Shown here: in pieces, positions 10,134-18,255 of the stretch
How the letters are laid out: every line of letters starts with the position of its first letter
Numbering within the stretch: position 1 is the first letter of the stretch
Assembly: GCF_026262505.1 (NCBI RefSeq)
Contig: NW_026529273.1
Coordinates: 172,110 to 236,109, forward strand
Direction: 5' to 3'
From: Trichomonas vaginalis G3
Lineage: Eukaryota; Parabasalia; Trichomonadida; Trichomonadidae
Length of the DNA: 64,000 bases
Made by a program: the position numbers and the translations under genes
The notes under the pieces: generated by a model
What the model was told of the DNA's origin: nothing
Database searches by the model: none
What the model saw: the letters and a program-made list of their open reading frames with translations, nothing else

Positions 10134-10961
10134 TTAATCAAATTTAACACCTCCTTTATTTAAATCAACTATTATTTTTCCATGTTCACCTAATTGCTGA
10201 TATTGTGTGTAAAGTTCATTAATGCTCATTGGTAAATTCACTTGATAAAGCATAACGTTCAACTGTTGACGACTAAACCCACTGAAAATGAAAAGGGTGG
10301 ACAGGTTTGATTTAATGTTTGTGCTTAATGCTTTGAAGTATTGAACAGCCATGAAGAATGAACACTGAATGTGTCGACATTGAGTTAATAACTGATTAAA
10401 ATATGATTTCTCATTTGTTATTAGTTTTGATTTCACTGCATCATCTAGAAAAATGAGTGAATGCAAAAATTCTCTATCAAAATTTGAAATAGAAAGTGTT
10501 TCAAATAATTCATCCCGTTGTTTATTAATAATTTTATCCTCTAATCCTTGCTTCTTGATTGGATTATATAATTCTTTATACATTAAAAAGTTTTTTAAAT
10601 AATCTTCTGCTTCTTCTTGTGATAAATAAATAATTGGAATTTTGATTAAATGCTTTAAAGATTCAAATGTATCATCTGAAGGTGAACCTGAACGGTTGAT
10701 ATAAATTAACACATGTGAATGGGGGGAAGTGTTAGCAATAATGATAATTTGTTTTAATATCGTTAATGTTTTACCTTTATTTTGTTTACCAATTGCTGCA
10801 GTGATTGAATTTAAGTAACATTCAGAATATGGAATTTTCATTAATTTTTCCTTAGATAGAGCATTTCTATTATCACTCAATGCTTCATTAATCATATCAT
10901 CTACGTATGTATTATATACTCCCGCTAATTCTTCATAAGGGGTGAATGAATTTAAATCCAT
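10134..10961 (-). CDS. FtsK/HerA-type genome-packaging ATPase
   Basis: This 275-residue protein is predicted to pump DNA into a preformed capsid. Walker A is GKQNKGKT (58-65), Walker B is LIFLDD (169-174), and a sensor-like FFMAVQYF follows. The C-terminal FSRQQLNVMLYQV corresponds to FSRYDIELI in element C's ATPase. The length fits the compact A32-like ATPases of Polintons and virophages. It sits between the unknown virion gene and the capsid gene, as in many such elements. The frame is intact, and a TTTATTTTT stretch precedes the ATG. Confidence 0.88.
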   Translation of the reverse strand: MDLNSFTPYEELAGVYNTYVDDMINEALSDNRNALSKEKLMKIPYSECYLNSITAAIGKQNKGKTLTILKQIIIIANTSPHSHVLIYINRSGSPSDDTFESLKHLIKIPIIYLSQEEAEDYLKNFLMYKELYNPIKKQGLEDKIINKQRDELFETLSISNFDREFLHSLIFLDDAVKSKLITNEKSYFNQLLTQCRHIQCSFFMAVQYFKALSTNIKSNLSTLFIFSGFSRQQLNVMLYQVNLPMSINELYTQYQQLGEHGKIIVDLNKGGVKFD

Positions 10962-11002
10962 TTAATCAAAAATAAATTTATAATTTTATACATTTCTATT
11001 CA

Positions 11003-12622
11003 TCAATATTTCATCATATGAACTTCTATACTGTGGTGGTGTACCTGTTGGATGATATTCAAACCTTCGTCCGGTGTCCATGTCCAATATGTAGTCCTAG
11101 TAAACCAAACCTGAGGAGGATTTGTCACCTTTGAACAGTAAGTGTCATTTACACCCTGGATGATTGGATAAGCTTTCACTTGTACTGTAACTTGTGAGTT
11201 GAAAGTTTCTAATCCATCAAAGAATATACCCGCTCCATCACGTTGAACTGGAATAGTGCATAAGAATGAAGTTTGGTCTTTCCATGTTCTAGCTAATGGC
11301 GTGCCATCATCATCATTCAGTGGTCTAGTTAATGAGTCCTCGTATTCTTCTGTGCATTCATTCACTCCATCTAAATCAGAAGCTTGAAGCATACGTGTAA
11401 AGAATATGTCACCCACTGTGGTCATCGCTTGATCGGGAAGTTTCTGGAATCTATAGTGACCTGAAGACCTCGAAGCATTGGATTTTCTAAAACTGTTCTT
11501 TGCATTGCATTCTTCGGAAATGTTAACACAACATCTGTAACATTATGAAGAGCGTATGAGAAATCTGAGCTGATACCTTCAGGAGTGATGCATCCTCCAT
11601 TTAGTGAACGAACGTCAATATGTTGAGCTGGAATCATGAATGGATCTTCCTTACTGAATAAACGTGGTATTGCTTTAACTGATTCTTCAATTAAACCATA
11701 TCCTGGTGTAATACATTTATCCTCTAAAACTTCCATCTTTGTGCATGAAATAATAACGTTATCAACTGTTGCGTCAGCAGATGTAGCGGCTAAGCTTGTA
11801 ATTAATTTGGCAGGAAGTCCGATTTGTTGAATTGCGATCATATTTATAAACATGATTCATAATCTTTTCATAATTTTCATCAGTTATCTTTTCATAAACG
11901 TAATTTTGTAAATCAGCAACTCTTAACGGGTCAACCTGACAAAATACTAAAGTATCCCTGAAAACATAATATTTAAGAATGATTTCACCAAATGATTTAG
12001 GATAATCATCGAACGCCTGAAATGCTAACAAATCATTTACCGGAATAATCATATCAAAAGTGATATCAACTTCTTCATTTGCTTTAGTGAAAACTTCTGA
12101 AGGGTCAATATATTTACCACATACTGAGTTATCATATTTTTGAACATTATTATATAACGAATGAACAAACTTTTTAACTTTCCTTTCTGATTTTGGTTTA
12201 TATGTTGCAAATGCGAAAGATTCACGGGCACAATCCATCTGAAGATAACCGGCATCACCTCTTTCGGTTTCTACTTCTAATTGTTTAAAGCTTTGATTTG
12301 ATGATTTGTAACCAACGAATAAACGCATGCATTTAAAAGCGGCATCACATGTGAAAGCTTTATTTGAAACTAGAGTTGCTTTAACTTTGCGTTTAATATA
12401 TGTGTCACCTAATTGGTTCACATCATGAGCCGGATTTGTAATTCTTAAATGAGTTTGTTTATCATCAAAATATGGAGCATCAGAGTCATAGCATGAACTT
12501 TCAAGTTCTCTATAATATCTTCTTCCATCATTCTTTGCGAATATTTCATTTATCTTTTCGAATGAATGAAACACATTTCCATTAATCGGTTTAGTGTTTG
12601 GCACTAAATAGTTAGTCGTCAT
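11003..12622 (-). pseudogene. Capsid (double-jelly-roll-like) gene of element A (broken)
   Basis: The coding signal spans 1.6 kb, enough for a protein of about 530 residues, the usual size of a Polinton major capsid protein. The beta-rich stretches (VDITFDMIIPVNDLLAFQAF, KSFGEIILKYYVF, LRGLQVTIDSRNFP) fit two jelly-roll halves. It lies directly upstream of the ATPase, the expected place. The assignment is by size, position and strand pattern, not by a database match. It is broken in about two places. Confidence 0.65.
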
Positions 12623-12691
12623 TTATTAATAAATAAAAAATCAAAATTAAAAGATGAAAATGAATTTTTAATTTTAATGAAATAATCAACT

Positions 12692-12907
12692 ATGGCTGCA
12701 GGATTCTTTAAGAAACTGTGGGATAAAGTAAAAAGAGGAGCGCATAAAGTTTGGGAAACAATGAAGAAAGGAGCAAATTGGATATTTAAGAATAAAGAAG
12801 CAATTAGTGACGTTGCTGAATCAATAACGCCAAAAGCTGCCCCAATAAGAGAAATTTTAAATAAAGGAGAAAAAGTTTATCAAAGACTTCAACCGATACT
12901 AAGATAA
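12692..12907 (+). CDS. Small amphipathic virion-type protein, 71 aa
   Basis: The protein begins MAAGFFKKLWDKVKRGAHKV, an amphipathic basic helix with regular Trp/Phe spacing, and is Lys-rich throughout. The same first eleven residues (MAAGFFKKLWD) open the convergent 78-aa gene at 12932-13168, so the two are a duplicated, then diverged pair. Element B has a comparable protein at 37572. Membrane-active capsid-interior proteins such as adenovirus protein VI have this character; that role is inference. Frame intact. Confidence 0.65.
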   Translation: MAAGFFKKLWDKVKRGAHKVWETMKKGANWIFKNKEAISDVAESITPKAAPIREILNKGEKVYQRLQPILR

Positions 12908-12931
12908 AAATAATATTTATTTATTTTTCCA

Positions 12932-13168
12932 CTAACCACCTCCTATTTTATTAAGTATTCCTTCAGCTATTCCACCAATTGCGTTACCTGCTTGTGCTCC
13001 CATCGCCGGATTACCTGCTTTAGTACCTAATACTCCACCTATGATAGTTCCTGCCGTTTTCGCTACTGGTGCCAAAAAGTTTGCAACAGGTTTAATAATC
13101 TTTTGATGAACCCAACCTGCAGCTTTCTTAATTCCATCCCATAATTTTTTAAAGAATCCTGCCGCCAT
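12932..13168 (-). CDS. Small amphipathic Gly/Ala-rich virion-type protein, 78 aa
   Basis: An N-terminal amphipathic helix (MAAGFFKKLWDGIKKAAGWV) precedes a Gly/Ala-rich hydrophobic tail (AGTIIGGVLGTKAGNPAMGA) that could insert in a membrane. It is paralogous to the 71-aa gene at 12692-12907 at the N-terminus only, and the two genes converge. It probably encodes a minor virion protein; the role is inferred. Frame intact. Confidence 0.65.
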   Translation of the reverse strand: MAAGFFKKLWDGIKKAAGWVHQKIIKPVANFLAPVAKTAGTIIGGVLGTKAGNPAMGAQAGNAIGGIAEGILNKIGGG

Positions 13169-13234
13169 TTCTGATTTAATATTAATTAAAAAATATATTT
13201 CATCACTTATATTCTAATTTTTATTTAATGATAA

Positions 13235-13615
13235 ATGAAACCGATTTTAAAAATAAATGAAACAAAGGAGGAAGAAATAAATGAAAGTGAAAATGTTCAA
13301 CAAAAAATAAATGTTGTTAAACCAATTACTGAAATAAAAATTTTTTCATCTGTTGAAGAATTTAATGACTATTATGCTAATAATAAAAAATTATTTGAAG
13401 AATTGACAACATGTAAATTGAATAAAATGTTTAAAGTTGATGGATTCAAAATTTCAAAAATAAAAGGAGTGGTTAGTTTGAAATCTATTCCTCAATCAAG
13501 AATCACCTCATTAATGAAAATAGATGATTTAACAAAAAGAATAGAAATTATTGAAGAGCGAATGAATCAAATAATTGATTTCATAAATCATGACTCGTTG
13601 AGCCCGGGTCCTTAA
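13235..13615 (+). CDS. Hypothetical protein, 126 aa
   Basis: The sequence is Glu/Lys-rich with a likely coiled-coil at the end (IDDLTKRIEIIEERMNQI). No family is recognised. It converges on the 159-aa gene, and both stops fall in a stack of GC-rich hairpins at 13606-13650. A TTTATTTAA stretch precedes the ATG. Confidence 0.55.
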   Translation: MKPILKINETKEEEINESENVQQKINVVKPITEIKIFSSVEEFNDYYANNKKLFEELTTCKLNKMFKVDGFKISKIKGVVSLKSIPQSRITSLMKIDDLTKRIEIIEERMNQIIDFINHDSLSPGP

Positions 13616-13650
13616 AGCCCAAGGCACAAAGTGCCCAGGACTTAAAGTCC
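13606..13650. terminator. Hairpin stack between convergent genes
   Basis: The near-palindrome GGGTCCTTAAAGCCC (13606-13620) holds the TAA of the plus-strand gene. GGCACAAAGTGCC (13623-13635) is perfect. GGACTTAAAGTCC (13638-13650) is perfect and holds the TAA of the minus-strand gene. It is locally GC-rich in AT-rich surroundings. A bidirectional 3'-end signal is likely. Confidence 0.6.
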
Positions 13651-14121
13651 ATCACTGAGTTCAAGGTTATATTCATCAAATATTTCATTATTAAATGCAA
13701 CTTCTGCTAGTTTATTTATTTTTTCAATACGATCATTTGAAAGTCTATCGTTTAATTTTTTCTGAAGTTTTTCATTTTCTAGTTCTGAAACTTTATTTGG
13801 ATGATATTTAAACCCGTTAAATTCTTTTTCCTCAGTTTTGATCATTAATTTACAAAGAACTTTTGTGGTTAGAATTCGTTTAAACCATTTATCATTAATA
13901 TTTGTTATAAATTCAATATCTGGAATTAATTCCCAAATTTTTGCATTTTCAATTAATTTATTATCAAATGCAAAAGCAATAGGTTTAATATTAAACTTAC
14001 CTTTATAATATATACTTTCTACATAATCATCGAAATAAACATCTACTTGTTTAACATTTTCAAGAATTGGTGAAAGAACATCCATTAATTGATTGACGGT
14101 TACGAATCTTGATCCACTCAT
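13642..14121 (-). CDS. Hypothetical protein, 159 aa
   Basis: The protein starts MSGSRFVTVNQLMDVLSPIL and has a charged, helical C-terminal half (ENEKLQKKLNDRLSNDRIEK). Its ATG lies exactly at the inner edge of the right terminal repeat. No domain is recognised. Frame intact. Confidence 0.55.
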   Translation of the reverse strand: MSGSRFVTVNQLMDVLSPILENVKQVDVYFDDYVESIYYKGKFNIKPIAFAFDNKLIENAKIWELIPDIEFITNINDKWFKRILTTKVLCKLMIKTEEKEFNGFKYHPNKVSELENEKLQKKLNDRLSNDRIEKINKLAEVAFNNEIFDEYNLELSDGL

Positions 14122-14928
14122 TTCTTACGAATTAAAAAAATAAATTATTCAAAAAATGTAAGACATGAATTTTTAAAGTTTATTTTTCATTCATGAAAAT
14201 AATTATTTCTAATTTCTTTTACTCTCTCGTACATACTAGATTTAAAGAATTCAGAACATTTCCCATAATCTCCTAAATGTTTTCTTATCCCTAACGTGTG
14301 CCAGTTATTATATGAAACCGAATAAACTTTATCTTTATCTTTACACCTTTCATCACTTCCAATATATTTATATCTCAGTTTTGATTTAGCATTTTCATAT
14401 TCATTAGCGTTTAATAATTCACAGTCTTCCTTTTTAAATAAATGTTTTATGTATTCAGGATTTAATACTCTACGTTTATATGCTCCTAACTTAGTTCTAA
14501 AGGTTTTTCTACAAAATTTAGGAATTCCATCCTCTTTAATGTCATCAATGATTTCCATTTCATTATTTTCAATTTCTTCTTCTCGTTTATGAGGTCTTTG
14601 ATTATGACTCCATTGATTCCATGAAATTAAATATTCTTTATCATTATATTTATACCTCATTAGCTTATTTTGGCTTTCATATTCATTTAATAATTCACAA
14701 TCTTCCTTTTTAAATTGAAGTTTAACCCATTCAGGATTTAAATGATGTTTAATTAATCGCGGAATATCTGACATCATCTATATATATAGCTTCTTTTATA
14801 AAAGATAAAAAAATAAATTATTTTAAAATTAATGTTAATTTTTTAATGATTTATAAATTATATTTTAATGCATCGTCTATATATAGATGTAACAAAAAAA
14901 GTCACAAAACCCGCCCACATATACTACT
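14121..14928 (-). repeat. Element A right terminal inverted repeat
   Basis: This is the reverse complement of 543-1344 and ends ...ATACTACT. It carries the apparently whole copy of the 196-aa gene. It is followed by the GACATT target duplication. Confidence 0.9.
14187..14777 (-). CDS. Duplicated-domain protein encoded in the terminal repeat, 196 aa
   Basis: The protein holds two copies of one ~60-residue domain: LNPEWVKLQFKKEDCELLNE...SWNQW (~13-56) and LNPEYIKHLFKKEDCELLNA...SYNNW (~107-160). The pattern (a helix with a Phe/Lys-Lys-Glu-Asp-Cys-Glu-Leu-Leu core, then beta strands ending in SxNxW) recalls the small zinc-ribbon-like modules next to HNH or GIY-YIG nucleases in phages and large viruses, but the metal-binding cysteines are not evident. 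A DNA-binding role at the element ends is possible and is inference. The copy in the left repeat is broken. Confidence 0.6.
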   Translation of the reverse strand: MMSDIPRLIKHHLNPEWVKLQFKKEDCELLNEYESQNKLMRYKYNDKEYLISWNQWSHNQRPHKREEEIENNEMEIIDDIKEDGIPKFCRKTFRTKLGAYKRRVLNPEYIKHLFKKEDCELLNANEYENAKSKLRYKYIGSDERCKDKDKVYSVSYNNWHTLGIRKHLGDYGKCSEFFKSSMYERVKEIRNNYFHE

Positions 14929-16518
14929 GACATTTACATGATGCGAAAGAAGAAGTTGGATTGTTTCTTTACTCTTATTTATTGTTGCAAAGTGAAGAAT
15001 TGTTTTTCCATCTTTAGCTTTTTCATTGATATTAGCACCATGTAAGATAAGAACTTCAGCTGTTTCTTCACTATTATTAATTGCTGCGACAGAAAGAGCT
15101 GTTTTTCCATATATATCTTTTTCATTGATATTTGCATCGTGTGAGATAAGAATTTCAGCTACTTCTTTATTGTTTTTCCATGCTGCAATATGAAGAGCAG
15201 TTTGTCCATTTTTATCTTTTTTATTGATATCAGTACCTCGTGGAAATATATTCTTCATTGCAGCAACTAAAAGTTGTGATACACTATATTCCTCTTTTCT
15301 AGGGATTTTTGCAATTCGTGAACGAAGTAACTCTATTGTTTCTCTGCAATTATTCTTTATTGCATAATCAAGAGCCGTTTTTCCATATTCATTTGTTATA
15401 TTGACATCAATACCATGTTCAAGAAGAACTTCTGCGGCATTGTAACTATTATTTATCGCTGCAAGAAGAAGAGTGTTTCTCCAAATATGTGCACCCTTTG
15501 AAATAAGATATTCAATTAATTCTTTATTATTATTAATTGCAGCATAATGAAGAGCAGTTGTTTCATCATAATCATCATTACTAATATGATATATGTTAGC
15601 TGAATTGATAGCTGCACCAAGTGAAAGGAAATTTATGCAAAGAGATGGAATGTCAAGCATCGATGAATAAATAAGGCATTTGTGAATATCATGAGTTTGA
15701 TCGAAATAAACTAAAAGCGCTTCAAGATTATTGTATTCGCCACAACATTCTAAATCGATCTTTAAATTATTTTCATTCATCAAGAATGTAACAAAATCAA
15801 TGTTGTGTGAAATAATTGCATATTTCATGCATTTTTCATTTGGTTTTTGATATTTCAAAAATTCACTCATGATATCTTGATTTCCTCCTAAAAAAGAAAA
15901 ATACAGACATGTTTGAGTTATTTCGGATTTAAATTGGGTTCTTAAAAACTTGAAACAATCAACTGCTCCGTGATAACAACATAATTCAAGTAATGAATAT
16001 CCTTCTTTAGAATATGGATATAATTTACTCTCTAGTTTTTGATTCTTATCAAAATCATCTCTTTCAGTGAATGCGATGAATCTTTCTAAGTCATTATTCA
16101 TAATTGCTGAACGAATTGTATCTTCTGAATTATAATCGAGATTTTCATATATATTTATATAGAAATAAGCCATATCTAATTTAATTCCATATTCTTTATA
16201 AAACAGGAAATTTGAAATTGGATTAATATTTGGAACTACTGAAACATGATAATCATCAAGAATGAGTTTTGCGAGTGTTAAATATGACTTTGTATAGCGG
16301 TTATTATACGGAATAATTGCTAAAATATCTTTTATAATCTTGCGTGGGAGATATTTCCTTGAATCAATCAATTCTGCTTTTATCTTTTTGTAAATCGAGT
16401 TTAAATCGTCTTCATTTTCGGTGTTTATGTGATACAGCGCAATAAATATATCAATGTGGTACTTGTAGAGACCTCTCAGTTCACTGTATTTAGCCACATT
16501 AGTAATTCGTTCAGGCAT
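14929..16518 (-). pseudogene. Host ankyrin-repeat protein, 5' part (split by element A)
   Basis: These are the first 530 codons of the host ankyrin gene whose 3' part lies at 231-542. The N-terminal ~150 residues (MPERITNVAKYSELRGLYKY, then helical text) match the non-ankyrin N-terminal domain common in trichomonad ankyrin proteins. From ~170 on come degenerate and then clear ankyrin units (ETALHYAAINNNKELIEYLISKG, QTALHIAAWKNNKEVAEILISH, KTALSVAAINNSEETAEVLILHG). The frame runs into element A after HHVNV and would end within it after a few foreign residues. It probably encoded a protein-protein interaction scaffold; partner unknown. The two halves keep frame, so the gene was likely whole before insertion. 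Confidence 0.88.
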
Positions 16519-16756
16519 TAATTTTTTAAAAAATTTTTAGTGGAATTTTTTTTCAATATGCATCTCAAATTTTGTGATGTATTCAAAATAAAAATGGAAA
16601 ATTTTATTGAAAAAGCGTAAAAAAGAAGGTGGTAAATTGTTTATTCTGTCATTTTTCCAATTTCATTGATGTGTGAAAAAAAGCAATCCCTACTACACTC
16701 ATTTTATACACAATCTAATTTATGGGAAAATAGTTTTTCATTTTTATAATACTATA

Positions 16757-17849
16757 TTAAGCTTGTCGGGCCGGTGATTTTTCGCCAGAACCGGAGATTC
16801 TTTCAAAAAATTTCGGGCCTCGGGCGATAAATCGCCCTCGGCCAAATTGCACATCAATTTATAGTTAGAGGCAATCAATTCTAAAAGGGCCCTTTTTTTC
16901 TTTCTTATTTTTTATTATTATTATTATTTTATTTCTTATTTTTTTGCACATTTATCTGTTTATATCTTTAAAGCACTATAATTGTATTTCACAGATTACA
17001 ATTTGTGCGAGTATATGAGTATATTTTAAAAATTTGTTATTTTATTGATGTGAAATGCATAGTATCTACCAAATATATAGCTTTTGTATATTATGAAACA
17101 AAAGAATTATCATCATTTCTTTATTTCTGCAATAAATAACATGCAAATTTACTAAAATAATAATACCTTATGTTATATTTGACATAATTAACAAATTTAC
17201 ATGCAATAACGAATAATTCTATTGTTTATATTGCTATATAAATAGGCAAAATTATTTCGATAAAAAATATTCATTTCCCCGAGCTGACATATAATAAAAG
17301 ATATATTTTAATACATAAATATTTCATTTATCATACTTAGAGGCAAAAGTAAATTCCCGGAAAATCTCCCAAAAGTATTGAAAAAAATCTCCGGAGAAAT
17401 CTCCGGAGATTTATTTTTGCTTCAAAGTATTATTAATACAATATACATATAATATACTATATCTTTAATCATGCAACATATATAGGAAAATGAGTCTATG
17501 ATAGTCAATTTGAAAATCATAAAAAAACTCTTTCATATTCATGAATTAAATATATATTATAATATTATGAATAGTGTAAGTCCTGTATTTACTATTAGAT
17601 TTGTTCAAATTCATATTTCCCATACATACTACTAATATCAGATGATATTTTATAATGTATCCGTGTAAATATCACAAATATATTCAAAATTAATGGGAAA
17701 ACGGCAATAATTTTAAATAATTAAAAAATACTTAGAAAGGAGGTAAAAATCAAAAATCCGGCGGAGTTGATAAAAATTCCTAAAAATCGCCAAATTCGGA
17801 GATTCGTGGCGGTGATTCTTTTTATTTTGGAGATCCTGGACAAGCTTAA
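16757..17849. mobile_element. Non-autonomous TTAA-ended DNA repeat (~1.1 kb)
   Basis: The 11-bp inverted ends TTAAGCTTGTC...GACAAGCTTAA are flanked on both sides by CTATA. This can be read as a 5-bp duplication, or as an element with ends GCTTGTC inserted at TTAA, as for piggyBac or Kolobok. The sub-terminal parts are GC-richer and contain CTCCGG/CCGGAG words and small hairpins (for example ATCTCCGGAGAAATCTCCGG near 17390-17410). It contains no coding frame. The 240 bases between it and the ankyrin start, and the 400 bases after it up to 18255, hold no gene I can support. Confidence 0.55.
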
Positions 17850-18255
17850 CTATATGTTTTATTACTTCATGAATCATCTATTTTTCTTGATAAAACCTAA
17901 TTTTTCTTTGTGATTAGGAATCTTTCAAATTAATCGGATTTGTATCGCTTTGGAGGACGCTTTGCGCACTCCCAAAGTGAAAGAATCCGAAATAACCCGA
18001 TTTTAAATTTTGAGAACGAAATCTCTAATTTTTCCCATATAATAACCTACTTTTAAATAAAAAATGGAAAGTACCAACTTTGCGGATCTTCGATCCTCAG
18101 AATTGGTATCTAAGGTGTTATAGACTAACCCATGAATGGAAACAACACGTTTTTATAAATTGAGGGATCTTTCAATTTGTCAGGGGTAGTTCACCCTTAT
18201 TTTGAATTATGAATTTTACTAATTTGAGAAGGTTACAAAAAACGTATTTTGTATC

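Larger units (their letters stand above)
543..14928. mobile_element. Virus-like element A (Polinton-like, primase-helicase type)
   Basis: This 14,386-bp element lies inside a host ankyrin gene. It has AG...CT ends, terminal inverted repeats of about 800 bp and a 6-bp target duplication. Recognisable parts are an archaeo-eukaryotic primase/SF3 helicase fusion, a phage-like trimeric fibre, an FtsK/HerA-type packaging ATPase, a double-jelly-roll-like capsid gene and two amphipathic small virion-type proteins. I found no family-B DNA polymerase, retroviral integrase or Ulp1-type protease, so it differs from a canonical Maverick and resembles polinton-like viruses that replicate with a primase-helicase. 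About eight reading frames appear broken. The near-identical terminal repeats and intact target duplication suggest a young insertion. The family assignment is inference from gene content. Confidence 0.85.

Noticed and set aside
543-14928. Family-B DNA polymerase or integrase in element A
   Set aside because: No frame shows DTDS, SLYPS-like or DDE-type motifs; the large gene is a primase-helicase.
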